From Strongylocentrotus purpuratus (taxonomy: Eukaryota; Echinodermata; Echinoidea; Camarodonta; Strongylocentrotidae): a stretch of DNA of 64,000 nt. The stretch is taken from contig NW_022145603.1 in the NCBI RefSeq assembly GCF_000002235.5, forward strand, positions 32,163,445 to 32,227,444, given 5' to 3'. A model generated the notes under the pieces. That model ran no database searches. It was not told the origin of the DNA and saw nothing but the letters and a program-made list of their open reading frames with translations. This document shows positions 13,001-22,700 of this stretch, in pieces (within the stretch, counting starts at the first letter, position 1; the number at the start of each line of letters is the position of its first letter). Both the position numbers and the translations under genes were made by a program.

Positions 13001-16000
13001 CAAACATATTTTGAAGAGGAGAGTTGTTGTATTTGATCAGTAAGGCTTCCTCTTCGCAATGATATGAGTTTTGCATCAATACAAAACACTTTTGATTCTT
13101 CGTGTGTCTACTTTAAGTTGTGATTACAAGCCCAATAATTGTTTCTATTTTCAATCTATATTGTCCCCTCTCTTGCTTGCCTCGTGTTTGGAAGAGATAC
13201 GTAGATGACACCTTCATCATACTTCCCATCTCTGAAACAGATAAGCTGCTTAAACACATGAATAGCCTTGAACCAACCATCCAGTTCACATCAGAGATAG
13301 AGTGTGAAGGGAAGATAGCATTCTTAGACACTCTAGTTCATAGACACGACAACCATAGGCTCTCCACCTCAGTCTATAGGAAGCCTACCCACACAGACCA
13401 GTACATAGCGTTTGACTCTCACCATCCCATATCGGTGAAGAGAGGTCTAGTGAAATGTCTATTTGACAGAGCTTCACGCATTGTGACAAGTCCACAACAG
13501 CCATGCAAAGAACGGACCCGTGTTCGCAGTGCCCTGAGTCTCAACGTTTACCCACGCCGTTTTATACACAATACCAAGAATAGATCGTCGGAACCCAGGG
13601 ATCAGAAGGTATACAAGACTTTTCAGTCTTGCCGTACATTGATGGGGTCTCCCAACAACTCAAGCGCCGCCTAGAGAGCCATGGCATTCGAACGGTTTTC
13701 AGATCAGATACCACCCTACGTCAACAACTTACACGCCCCAAGGATCCAATTCCTCCACATAGACGGGACGGCATTGTGTACAACATCCCTTGTAAAGGAT
13801 GTGATAGATCCTACATCGGCGAAACTGCCCGTCCGATAAAAGAAATGAAAGAATCAATGAGCATAAGAGGGACGTCAGACTCCGTCGAACTGACAACTCA
13901 GCCGTAGCCGAACATGCTTGGGATAAGCAGCATCCACCAGACTGGGACGGGGTTCAGTGCCTTTCCCAGGAACGGCATTGGTATACACGGAGGGTAAAAG
14001 AAGCTATCAATATCCGTCTCAATCCTAATAATTTCAACAGAGACAACGGGATCGATATCCCCGAATTTTGGATGCGGACGATACGCCGCCATGACACTCG
14101 CCGTCCTGCCAGCCAACAACGGTCGATTCCATTCAGCAGACGGCCCGAGCCAGCGGCCCGTTGATTGATCGAGTACCGTATGCGTCGGCCAATAGGCCTG
14201 GTGCATCAACCGAACCAGCGGCCGAACCAGCGGCCTGGGTGATTGGTCGATCACCGTGTGCATCGACCAATGGGCATTGGGCGTTATTGTTCCAATTATC
14301 GATCGAATTATAGACCGCTCCGCCGGTCCTCCCGTAAAGTATAAAAGACCCTTGCTTACAATAGTTTTTTATCACCTGACGAAGTATCGCAGTAGCATAC
14401 GAAACGTCGTGATCTTTTAGATTCCTTATTGACCACATTGCGAGACAAACGAATATCACTAGCGATATTATTTTCGATATATTGTTGTTCTTGTTTTGTT
14501 TTGTAATTTATTGTAATATATTGTTATCTATAATTGTTTTGTTTTACATTGTATACATTGTATTTTAATTGTATAATGCAATTAGTGCTCTCTTGCAAAT
14601 CACTTTATGTGCGCTAAGGAGCATAATCTTTAACCAAAACGCACATAGAATAAAATAAATTTATTTAAAAAAAGGAGTAAATGACCCTCACAAAATTGAA
14701 GGAAACTGTATACAATTACACACCATCATATTATTAATTTCTTTATATTTTCCCCTTTACCTTTGATACTGAACATGTCAGGTCACTGTATACCGAGGAG
14801 AGGTTGCTGATTCTGATCATGATGGGGATAGTCATAAACAACCAGCCCCAAGTGCTGTCAAAGAGGTAGGTAGCTCAACAGGATAGTTTCAATTACTACA
14901 CAATAAAAATGAACAGAGATGGAGGCGCATACTAGTTCACAAAATCTTTTTTTTTTTTAAAGTGGAAAACTGGTAGCTTGCTTTAGTCTGCCAATACACT
15001 TCCAAGAAAGGTCTCTGAACCATAGAATTGAAACTGTCACAGGTAAACAGTTTTCGGATGTGTCATAGAACTTTCGTTTTGAAAAGAAAGTACATTTAAA
15101 TCTGCATACGTTGAATCGGTTGGGACCACAACAAAATTAGTTTGACTTAAGCCCCATCACACCAAACTAGTTCTCACTAAGTTCTAGAACTGTTCTAGAA
15201 AATCGTAAATGGGGTTGTGGCCGGGGTAATGTCTATAATACGATCCTAGTTCGTTTGTAAACAGTCCTCAATCTAGCGAGGGCTATAAAACCCCAGCGCG
15301 ATCTTGCCGTTCCTCAATCCCTTCCAATGTTTCGACTGTGCCAACGGGGTGAACAAGTAAACGGACCCGGTCGAGCTACAAACTGACCAGGTCGTACTGC
15401 TAATTGATGTTTAACGTTGTAACACATCCCTAGTAGGATCGAAGCCCGGGATCGAAGTGCGGCAATTCCGTTCGTATCACGTCCATCTCGTTTTAAGTAC
15501 GTTTTCATCCGTCTAATTGCAGGAAAGGGACAATTTTGAACAGGCTCAAATTTCTAGAGCACACACTTCCCATTCATGAAGTTCTAAAAACATATCAGTT
15601 GATACTACGTTCACTCCCGCCGTTCGTACACAGTCTGAGCCTGTTTGGCAACATTTTCCAGAACGTAGTGAGAACTTGTTTGGTGTGATGGGGGCTTTAG
15701 GCAAAATTCGACTTAAGAAGTGTAAAAAAAACATCATTTGCAAAAGTTTATCAAAAATATGGATTTAAGTAACAAAAAAAGACGACTTGTACTTGAGTAC
15801 AATAACTTTCCCATGTTTTGAAGTGTGTGGAATCTGTGAGTCCTGTTAGATAGGAGGACAGTAAAGTTAGACCAAAGGGAACTTGACTTAGAAATGAACT
15901 ACAGTTGAAGGCAGGATTAACTCCAATTTTGTTTTGAAAATCTGGCTAATTTAAGCCATATTCTACATCTAGTTTATGTAGTAACACAGTTCAGCTATCG

Positions 16001-19000
16001 AACTGTGAAGCTGTGTGCTTCATCAAAATGGTAGACTTTCTCAAACAGTTCTGCGTCAGCAATATAAGTTTATGGACAATTGTAAAATAACTTCAAAGAT
16101 AATTTGTTTTCCCGAAATCCATATGTACATACAAGTTTTAAAAACATACGTATAAAACATATTTCAAAAGAAAGGAAATTAATAAATGTGTAAAGGATAG
16201 ACAAACGGTTGGAAAGCCCATTTCAGAACCATTTTCAAAATGGTTCTGTTATTCCATGGTGTCCAAAAGCAAGAAAATTATATTGATTTACTATCAATTT
16301 TCAATCATAGTAATTTACCGATACACTATCCCCCTAACCCCTCCCGATACCCCCTGCCAAGTCCTCCAGGGTATATTGCAAAGAAAAATCATCAATTTTA
16401 TTGACAATTATAATATTAAAAGCTCAGGAATAATTTTGGTCGAGATAAATTGGAAACAAATCTTGAAATAAATGTACTGTTTATGGATCAAGAAGATGAG
16501 AGGACCAATTTTGTTTTCTCCACCCAAATCAGCAATGCCCGTTCATGTGTACCAGAATTTATTGGGTTAAGACTTAAGAGAATATAAGCCAATGTGACGT
16601 GTGATCAATGCACTATCCTAATGACAGTGTCATTGTATATCCGTCTACTATCACTATGAGATGTGAATTTAAATCAAAGTTAAGTAAGCTTGAAGTAGCC
16701 AAAAAGAAATTACTATAAAATATCTGTCTTTGGGCTGATTGTGTATTTATGACAGGTGATGGACTTTGTAACGGAAACCCTTGATAGTCTTAGGCAGCAC
16801 TGGGCTAGGAGGATCGAGTATGATGTCCGCTTCATGTGCCCGAGACTGAAGTGCAGTGAGAAGAAACTGCTTAAAAACTGCTTCAAGGAAAAGTCACTCA
16901 AGTGTGGACTACATAGCATCCCTACGGCTGCAACCAAGTTCAAGTTTGGTAGGTCTATAAGGCTTGGTACCCCACCAACTGTTATTGGGGTAACACCCGA
17001 ATGGTGGCAAATTCCCGATGAGAGCCAACTACTATGCATATGTAATATAGATACAAGTCCCTCATGTGTAGACTATCTGTCACACCTGTACACACTGACA
17101 TGAGGCCTGCGTGGAACCCAAGTCAAACTTTAGTTTTGAATGTGGGGGTTATGTTATACTTGATTTTATTTATATTCCTCAACTATTAATGCATAGAAAG
17201 CCAGGTAAAATTGTGTTAATTCAATTTAATATCTTCTAGCTGTGCATACTATTTTGTTTTTAAATCTGATTTATAGTGAACTTTGGGGTTACTGTTTGCT
17301 ATTATTGTACTTCTGTGTTTAATGTATTCTTGGTACTACCGGTATTTAAATTATATTAATAATTCTAAAACATGCCATGATGATATGTTGCACATTTCAC
17401 TTTGCTCAAACAAATACTGAAAAAGTTCACAAATATCTTACCATTCTATATAAATAGTATAGAATATTATATCTTATTCTATTTTGTGTCAGGGATGGGG
17501 TTAGGTTCACACTTATTTTACATGAAATGTTTACGGCCAAACAATCATTGTTTTGATATTTCCAAACCATCTCTAGCTTGGTGTAAAGAAACTCCGAAAC
17601 CCGAAAATGTAGATTGATATATTTCCAATGAATATCAGATTTATCCACTAGATCTCAATTGTTTTCAATTTGAATTGATATCTTCATGTATTTTGATGCA
17701 GGTATGAGTGAGGAAGGGGTGGAAAGTCCAATAAGTAAGTATGCAATCACTTTATCTTCTCATTCTCATAATTTTTGTCTAGAATCATGTTGTAAGGAAA
17801 AGGACTTAATTTTCTTAGTTTGAATCTATTCAATAAGCTCACAACTATCTTACCATTCCATGTTAGTATAGAATATAATGTCTTGTTTTAATCTGAGAGG
17901 GCTTACTGTTATTTTATTTGGTGTCAGGAGGGGATTAAATACACACTGTCAATGAATGTATAATCCTATGCAGACAGAACGATGTTGTGTTGTTATTTCA
18001 GATGCACCATACTTGTGTTCAATTGCTCCAAGTGTTTAGCAGTGAGTTGAGTTGCAGAATAAAAACGGAAGGCAAGGAATGAATCCTGTCGGTTGTCACT
18101 CGTTTGTGTGAACCAGAGCCCTGTTTCATAAAACTCGTTATCAGTAACAAATGGAAAATATTTAACGACTTATCTCCCAGTCAATCAAATGCCATAATTC
18201 CAGTCGCTCTTAACAGTTATTGTTACCAGAAATTGATGATAATTTTGATGAAACAGGAACCACATTAATACAAATTGTATCATGAAGGGATGGATCCATA
18301 ATTTTCTTTTAAAAAGGAGCAGTCTACTCCAAAACAGTTCTGACACGCAAAAAAGAATGGATCATCTGATTTGTTTAGGGGCAATTGTTGTTGATGCTGT
18401 TTTAGTTTACAAGGCAAAATATTTACGGTTATGGTGCCGTTTCTCTATTAAAAATTCCCTGACAAAGACAAGCAAAAAAAAACTGTTATCATCTCATAAG
18501 TGTGATGATACACATATATCTCATAAGTCTAAAGGCTAATGGCTCAACCTTGTGGTGATATGTCAGGCAATCACAATAACACATGTACATCTCTGTATAG
18601 ATGATACAGTGGGAGTCTCATGTACTGATAAGTATGTTTCAACTAATACATTTTCTCTTGAGCTTCTAACTAGATGTCAAGCATACATATTACAAAAAAG
18701 GGGTTTGCAGCATAAGGTATCCCTCTTTGGGTACAAAACGGGGGGGGGGGGGGGTTGGGTTGAGACAGGCCAGATGCACCCCCCCTCCCCCAATCTGACG
18801 GTGGTAGTACATGTATCTCGTATTCATTGTGTATTTTTTTTTTTTTATTCTAACGTTGAACTATATAGTCCTGTATATACATGCGATTATAGCTGCAGCT
18901 ATTTCTCGGTAATTATGTCAGGCTAATATTGCATATAATATAACACATATTATGTTGCCATATCTGCGCCCTTAACAAATAGGAAAAGAACAACCTTATA

Positions 19001-19788
19001 TCTGATACAACATTTGGAATAGCTACAGTAACTTATTTTCATCAGTTAAGAAGGTATGCCAATACATGAAGATTCTAAATGCAATCCTTATTGAAAACAA
19101 CAACCAAAATCAAGATTAAAGGATAAAGTATAACGTGATGAAATATTATCTAATAACATAATGTCAATTGCAGTTCAGTTTATAGACTGCTTGAACTTAT
19201 TGATGGAGTGTGCATCTCGGAGCTGGAGAGGAAGTGCATTCCATAGTGAGGGTACCAGGGTGATATAATTACCTCTTGTTGTATGATAACATCATCATCT
19301 CTCAAATTGTATCCGTTTAAATTAATTATTGTTATTATAAACTCCATGGGTCACCATTGATTGATTATCCTGATCTTGAGGACAGCAGCATATACTGTGC
19401 GACCATTATTTTAGTGATCGTGCAGAGCAGATAGGATCTAAGTAGATTATTATTAACTTTACAGTTCTCCATAATTTGTTATCCTTATCTTACAGCTTGC
19501 AAGGAAAGCATCGTACTGTGCGCCCTTTACTTCAGTTATCTTGCAGAGCAGATAGGATCAGAATGGCGTCTGCTCGGAATCAGACTAGAATTAAACCCAG
19601 CAGATATTGACCACATCACAGAGGACAATGTAACAGCAGTGTATCGCATCCTTGCTATGCTACAACTATGGAAGAACCGATCGTCATGTTCGGATAAGAG
19701 GAAGGTGGAGAAGCTTTGCATGGCCCTGAGCAGCTGTAATAGGACAGATCTTGCAGAGAAAGTAAAAAAGGAGGCAGGAATCTGCTAG
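928..19788 (+). CDS. Gene A: Roc-COR-Death protein, 3' part, 13 exons
   Basis: Seen: thirteen exons at 928-1026, 2578-2679, 4094-4294, 5317-5430, 6666-6800, 7331-7537, 10227-10421, 11128-11266, 12076-12233, 14782-14865, 16756-16948, 17702-17734 and 19496-19788. Each is bounded by AG and GT except the last, which ends in TAG. They total 1953 bases with all phases compatible, giving 650 residues. Residues about 1-140 are the second half of a Roc (Ras-of-complex) GTPase with a G3-type WDFAGH and a G4-like VGTHRES. Residues about 140-540 resemble a COR domain (IVILNPQWLIDVFK, FYVDFRGFLPDGLFHRL). The last ~90 residues resemble a Death domain (LAEQIGSEWRLLGIRLEL). Known: Roc-COR (ROCO) proteins are GTP-regulated dimeric signalling proteins, and Death domains recruit partners by homotypic contact. 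Inferred: a cytosolic signalling or death adaptor. The P-loop and N-terminus are off the left edge. Ankyrin genes B and C downstream suggest that the missing N-terminus may be ankyrin repeats. Confidence 0.88.
2285..2435 (-). mobile_element. tRNA-derived SINE fragment
   Basis: On the minus strand a box A (TAGCTCAGTGG, 2412-2422) and a box B (GGTTTGAAACC, 2369-2379) are spaced as in a tRNA. The anticodon stem is poorly paired, so a functional tRNA is unlikely. A non-tRNA body with GCCGCCACGGTGGC extends leftward. Known: such A/B-box SINEs are transcribed by RNA polymerase III. Confidence 0.6.
2578..2679 (+). CDS. Gene A exon 2 (Roc core strand)
   Basis: Acceptor CTCCTTTAG and donor ATG|GTATTT enclose 34 codons. 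The product VFLTWRAIYVIVFDLSRSLD is the hydrophobic strand after G3 in Roc domains. It is phase 0 and joins exon 1 in frame. No open ATG-started frame covers it, so it was found by continuing the domain. Confidence 0.85.
4094..4294 (+). CDS. Gene A exon 3 (Roc, G4 region)
   Basis: Acceptor AAACACAG, donor AAAA|GTAATG, 67 codons. It contains CLEFINFWLCSIFAHA and then PPIFIVGTHRES, which sits where the TKxD-type base-recognition loop (G4) lies. The final Asp is replaced by Glu or shifted. Confidence 0.87.
4398..4446. repeat. Perfect 22-bp hairpin with 5-base loop
   Basis: Arms 4398-4419 and 4425-4446 are exact reverse complements (TATAGCGATGTTATTGACAG...), with loop GGGCT. It lies in the intron after exon 3. 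Confidence 0.9.
5123..5232. repeat. Dispersed intronic repeat, copy 1
   Basis: Begins TATACCCGTCTTAATAAAAC and is nearly identical over about 105 bases to 7103-7210, in the same orientation about 1980 bases downstream. No coding sense was found. Confidence 0.85.
5317..5430 (+). CDS. Gene A exon 4 (Roc C-terminal part)
   Basis: Acceptor GTCTTCTAG, donor GAAGAG|GTACATC, 38 codons, phase 0. The product includes KIRESIMRRPFECHVVPKYY followed by an acidic end (LEDKDEE), matching the end of Roc where it leads into COR. Confidence 0.84.
6666..6800 (+). CDS. Gene A exon 5 (Roc-COR junction)
   Basis: Acceptor CCTTTGAAG, donor GATCAG|GTAGGA, 45 codons. The product includes LVELREHIEKVAMEEPYMGE and RWLLFEDTLA, typical of the start of COR domains. 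Phase 0 at both ends. Confidence 0.86.
7103..7210. repeat. Dispersed intronic repeat, copy 2
   Basis: Second copy of the 5123-5232 repeat, with a few substitutions and one inserted base. Confidence 0.85.
7276..7297. repeat. Short telomere-like (CCCTAA)n tract
   Basis: ACCCTAACCCTAACCCTTAC lies just upstream of exon 6. A TAGGGTTAGGGTTATGG tract lies at 10491-10507 in the opposite orientation. Both are too short to indicate a telomere. Confidence 0.7.
7331..7537 (+). CDS. Gene A exon 6 (COR core)
   Basis: Acceptor TTCTCCCAG, donor GAGATG|GTTAGA, 69 codons. Diagnostic COR text is TFYHDLGYIVYYGG and IVILNPQWLIDVFKQIITIL. A degraded second copy of this exon lies at about 9228-9350 in the following intron. 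Confidence 0.92.
7640..9226 (-). mobile_element. 5'-truncated CR1/jockey-like LINE, decayed
   Basis: Minus-strand fragments of one reverse transcriptase occur in order. About 9060-9210 has YRPVSLTCIY. 8733-8978 has TIFLDFSKAFDKVSHRKLVH, ending at an in-frame stop where GVPQG is expected (GVP-stop-G). 8406-8711 has the catalytic LFADDCVLY. 7662-8357 has QLVRPQLEYASSAWNP. At least one frameshift lies near 8400-8450, and the upstream part has a stop. The left end carries AACCTTGAACCTTGAAG, a tail-like repeat. The endonuclease region is missing. It lies in the intron between exons 6 and 7, antisense to gene A, and is not functional. Confidence 0.87.
9228..9350 (+). pseudogene. Degraded partial copy of gene A exon 6
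   Basis: The text around CTACGAGACATCGTAGG and an exact 25-base match to exon 6 (GTGGCTAATTGATGTCTTCA and on) align with 7420-7555, with a small deletion that breaks frame and no clean splice signals. It sits directly against the truncated end of the LINE. Confidence 0.78.
9336..10226. other. Intron remainder, no gene seen
   Basis: Apart from the end of the exon-6 copy, this is AT-rich intron with poly-A/T runs. The ORF at 9366-9563 has no recognisable domain and is not called. Confidence 0.5.
10227..10421 (+). CDS. Gene A exon 7 (COR)
   Basis: Acceptor TAATTCCAG, donor ACTGAG|GTAACT, 65 codons. EGIVSDAWTTLEKDGILEDR and MAKFDLICEAP continue the COR domain, ending in a Gln/Glu-rich linker. 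Phase 0. Confidence 0.9.
11128..11266 (+). CDS. Gene A exon 8 (COR)
   Basis: Acceptor GATATTTTAG, donor CCAG|GTGAGG, 46 codons plus one base. It encodes KRYYVPSRLTSR and FYVDFRGFLP. The single carried base completes Asp with the next exon. Confidence 0.9.
12076..12233 (+). CDS. Gene A exon 9 (COR)
   Basis: Acceptor TTTTCACAG, donor ATCAAG|GTCTGA, two bases plus 52 codons. It encodes DGLFHRLMARAVRWM and joins exon 8 as GFLP-DGLF, a standard COR sequence. Confidence 0.9.
12234..13110. other. Intron stretch without recognised gene
   Basis: The section about 12830-12990 is GC-richer (GTACCGGCCGTCTACCGGAG, TGACGTCAC twice) than its surroundings and may be part of an unrecognised repeat. No coding signal. 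Confidence 0.4.
13120..14165 (+). pseudogene. Penelope RT-GIY-YIG coding remnant
   Basis: Three reading frames are needed: one to about 13605 (YVDD box at about 13198), a second to about 13840 (the GIY and YIG strands), and a third from about 13850 to a stop near 14163 (Arg-His catalytic helix and the C-terminal WYTRRVKEAINIRLNPNNFN). Two frameshifts and the missing N-terminus make it inactive. Known: in PLEs the GIY-YIG nuclease nicks the target and the reverse transcriptase primes there. Confidence 0.87.
13150..14660 (+). mobile_element. 5'-truncated Penelope-like retroelement
   Basis: The coding remnant (13170-14165) starts within the reverse transcriptase just before RYVDDTF, runs through FLDTLVHRHDNHRLSTSVYR (typical of PLE reverse transcriptases), and ends with a GIY-YIG endonuclease (GIVYNIPCKGCDRSYIGET, then HKRDVR and AVAEHAW). 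About 500 bases of 3' region follow, containing a hammerhead-like motif at 14371-14413. The 5' half of the reverse transcriptase is missing. It lies in the intron between exons 9 and 10, sense to gene A. The 5' and 3' borders are approximate. Confidence 0.88.
14371..14413 (+). ncRNA. Hammerhead-ribozyme-like motif in PLE
   Basis: Seen: ATCAC, CTGACGA, one extra A, GTAT-(9-base loop)-ATAC, GAAA, CG, TC, GTGAT. ATCAC pairs with GTGAT (stem I) and GTAT with ATAC (stem II). CTGANGA and GAAA are the catalytic boxes. Stem III would be only A-U and C-G with no loop, inside the self-complementary ACGT. Predicted cleavage falls after C14408. Known: Penelope elements carry minimal type I hammerheads that can act as dimers. 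The extra A after CTGACGA is non-canonical, so activity is uncertain. Confidence 0.6.
14782..14865 (+). CDS. Gene A exon 10 (short, acidic linker)
   Basis: Acceptor CATGTCAG, donor AAAGAG|GTAGGT, 28 codons: VTVYRGEVADSDHDGD followed by a Pro/Ser-rich end. Phase 0. It lies just after the Penelope insertion and is undamaged by it. Confidence 0.82.
14866..16755. other. Intron 10 remainder
   Basis: Apart from the 15150-15696 MITE it is AT-rich, with no exon, RNA gene or recognised repeat. Confidence 0.5.
15150..15696. mobile_element. PIF/Harbinger-like MITE, TTA duplication
   Basis: The 5' end AGCCCCATCACACCAAAC mirrors the 3' end GTTTGGTGTGATGGGGGCT, and the inverted match continues for about 45 bases with small gaps. 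TTA on both sides (15147-15149, 15697-15699) fits a 3-bp target duplication. The interior has no transposase. Confidence 0.75.
16756..16948 (+). CDS. Gene A exon 11 (post-COR, Cys-containing)
   Basis: Acceptor TTATGACAG, donor TTTG|GTAGGT, 64 codons plus one base. It encodes VMDFVTETLDSLRQHW and a Cys-bearing stretch (FMCPRLKCSEKKLLKNC), perhaps a small structural or metal-binding module. Intronic sequence stays open past the donor for about 50 codons. Confidence 0.86.
17430..17995. repeat. Intronic tandem duplication around exon 12
   Basis: The block about 17430-17570 (ATCTTACCATTCTATATA, TGTGTCAGGGATGGGGTTA) recurs in diverged form at about 17835-17995 (ATCTTACCATTCCATGTTAG, GGTGTCAGGAGGGGATTA). 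Micro-exon 12 lies between the copies. Confidence 0.65.
17702..17734 (+). CDS. Gene A exon 12 (33-bp micro-exon)
   Basis: Acceptor TTTTGATGCAG and a strong donor ATAA|GTAAGT bracket 33 bases encoding GMSEEGVESPI. It is called because it is the one short segment that links exon 11 (one base carried) to exon 13 (two bases needed) in phase. Skipping it would also keep frame, so it could be alternatively spliced. Confidence 0.68.
17996..19362. other. Intron 12 body
   Basis: A G-run at about 18740-18755 is followed by a C-run near 18780. Text near 19200-19260 (GGAAGTGCATTCCATAGTGA) resembles a dispersed repeat also hinted at near 43095. ORFs at 18282 and 18552 have no domain and are not called. 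Confidence 0.45.
19363..19441 (+). pseudogene. Degraded copy of the 5' end of exon 13
   Basis: TATCCTGATCTTGAGGACAG through GCAGAGCAGATAGGATC aligns with the acceptor region and first ~65 bases of exon 13 (19484-19560), at an offset of about 121 bases. The copy's AG is lost and its frame carries changes. Confidence 0.75.
19496..19788 (+). CDS. Gene A exon 13 (Death domain and stop)
   Basis: Acceptor CTTATCTTACAG, then two bases plus 96 codons and TAG at 19786-19788. The product has the six-helix Death-fold pattern: YFSYLAEQIGSEWRLLGIRL, IDHITEDNVTAVYRILAMLQ, then LCMALSSCNRTDLAEKVKKE. A degraded copy of its 5' end lies about 121 bases upstream. Candidate AATAAA signals follow at about 20989 and 21116; the 3' end is not fixed. 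Confidence 0.88.
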
Positions 19789-22700
19789 ATTTCACATCCA
19801 CTGGACATTGTAATAAACGACAGCTAGATAACTCCTTGAGTTTCACCCTAGATTTTTTCGGGAAGGCACTCAATATGACAGCTAGGGATATATGGCCTAT
19901 TATCACTTTAATAATGTTTCCTTCAAGTATTGGTGACTATCCGTTGAATGAATACACATGGGCTAGAATTGATATGAAGGTGCTTTCTGCACTGTTTGCC
20001 TGATATTATGTGTCGTATGTCATGGTATAGTGTTTCATACACTTGAGGCTCAATCTAAGAGTTCAAATCTTGTCAATACATTAATCCACATTTGCCACCC
20101 AGGTGTAAGTGGGTACCTGCATTTGCAGCTTGGGAAAATATAATTGCAGGGCCCTCAGGAAGAACAGGATTGATGCTGATGAGGCTACCCTGGGTATAAA
20201 CATGATTATTAGTATGTTGATATTCATATGCATATACAGTCTGAACAAAAACTTAATCCTTGATGGCGTATCTTACGAAATAAATAATTCAGGAAAAGAT
20301 ATTTGCCTTGAAGTAAACTTGATCTCTAGGGATTCTAAGAGTAAAGTGTTGGGAGGTGTCCATGTCAAGTGCAGGAATGTGCAGATTGTAATCATGACAG
20401 ATCATAAGAACTTGTGTGAGATACTTGATACAACTACAAACAAATGTGAAAGCAATGACCTATTTATATAAATGTATTTTGTTAAATAGCAAAGTCGTGT
20501 CACTTTCAATTGGTCCCAATAATGAAATCGATTATGAGAATATGAATGGAAAATTGGTAGAATTTAGTAATATGAATATCCAATGTCGTTCTCATTAAAA
20601 AAAAATCAGAAAATGTTTTTGTTTCACAAAAGAATACTATTACCTATAAGTTAATCTTGCATTACAAGTTAAATTAAACAAAAATGTGTAGTACGAAAGC
20701 TGATAAGTTGCGTAGCTTACAGAACCGATATAACATGTGTATGTTATGTAGATATGATGTATTATCTTTTTTTAATTTTTTTTATATGTATGTCTTATAA
20801 ACTTGTGTTTGTTCTTATTTCACTTTATTCATCATGGCATTTACAAGGTAGTCGATTACATTCTTGTATGGAATGTTGTATTTTGCAATGGAAGGAAATT
20901 CCTTAAACGTATTATACCATAGTACAGTTCATAGAATCCATTCTATATTTCATTATCATTTAATAACAGAAATTGAATAAAAAAAATTAAAAAATGGTAC
21001 ATAAAGATGTGAGCCTAATCATGATTTCAGCAAAGATGTGTAACATGCGATATCTTTTGTGGCTCGAGTTTGTAGCATTTATTTACAAAAGTCTATACAT
21101 ACTGTGATTTCAAATAAAATATATGTGATTTAATTGGTATGATCTGAATGTATGAAACAATACAATGATAATTATCCACGTATATCACTTTCTTTGTCAT
21201 ACATTTATGATAACATTTCTTCCATGAATGATCATGCCTTGATTGAAATATCATGCCTTACATATTGAACTAATGATATAAAACTGAATATGTGAAATGG
21301 AAATATATAGTTCTATAATTACTTATGTCAAAGAGACAAACATCTTGTGAATTGACCATAAAATGATTTTATATTTTCCAAGGTGGAAAATAATGCTTGA
21401 TGGAAAGAACCAACAAGAAGTGTGATGGTTAAGATTGTTGTATTCCTTTCGTAGTTTATGTGTAATAATCATGGTACTATTACAAAGTTAATAATGATTT
21501 AAAGTAACCAATTACTGAACAATCACATTAAAATGTTTCAAAGTATTTTCATTACATCATATCTATTCGATACATGTACTATGTAGTGATGTGGGATTTG
21601 TAATGAATGATACCGCACACTATCAGCATTAGTTTCTACTTTAATGAATTTAATTGGATGAACATGCCAAGTTGAAACAACAATTGGTTCAAAGTCTGAA
21701 GTTTGTTAGTTTAATAGTTGGTTTATATTGAAATAGGAACAAATTGGTTAACTAAAATTAATAAGTAGGAAAGTTGAAAGATAGAAATTACATATGTAAA
21801 CGAATTAAAGCATTTTACCCTACAGAAACAAATATTATAAGTAATGACTCTGCATGAAATGGGACAAAAATAATAGTTTAGAGTGAGCAAGTGTGTGGGT
21901 ATCTTACTATTTCACCGGGCTAAGGTTACCTATCCCCCAAACAAGCAGCCTATCCATGTACATACACAGCCATAAGGGTAGAGTGTCAGGAGGTGACCTG
22001 GTCAAATACAGGAATGCGCAGGTTGTCATCAACACAGATATCGAGTACTTGTGGACAATACTGATTTGATTTACCCTTTCCAATTTCTAAAGATGATAGA
22101 CGAGGCTATTGAAATTGTCTGAAGTTGGCGGTCTCCTGCGTTCACAGATACTGGTTATTTTAAAATTAAAGTTTTACATATTTGTGTTTACTTTATGTGT
22201 ATAAAAGTTATTTGTTATTATCTTAAAATATACTTGTTAATGTGATACATAATTATTCTGCATTACATTATTGAACGTAGATTTTTGTTTAAATAAACAA
22301 AGAAGTTGATTGTTCCAAAGTAGTTGCGATCTTGTTTCGTCTAGTACTCATACATTATCTCATATCCATTATTGATTGCCATTGCTATATACATGGTTCT
22401 TAAAAAATGTTAGCTGTATGCGATTTCTGAATATATATACTTTTTCATACTTTACTAACCTGTACAGGATAATTTTCATTACTTTATAATCGTTCACAAA
22501 GTAATTTTCTTATGATCGAATTGTACATAGACCATACTGATTTGAGAGGGTGTGATAACATTTAATCAGAATGTATATTTAAGTTTAAAAAGAGTGTTCT
22601 AAGTCTGCTTCTATTGTGATTATTTACATTGTATAAACACGCCTAGTGAGGATCGCACCAGATGTACAACTGTCAATATGGGCCTACCTAACAACATTTA

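Noticed and set aside
13898..14459. Minus-strand ORFs of 121 and 108 codons
   Set aside because: Antisense shadows of the Penelope 3' region, with no recognisable domain.
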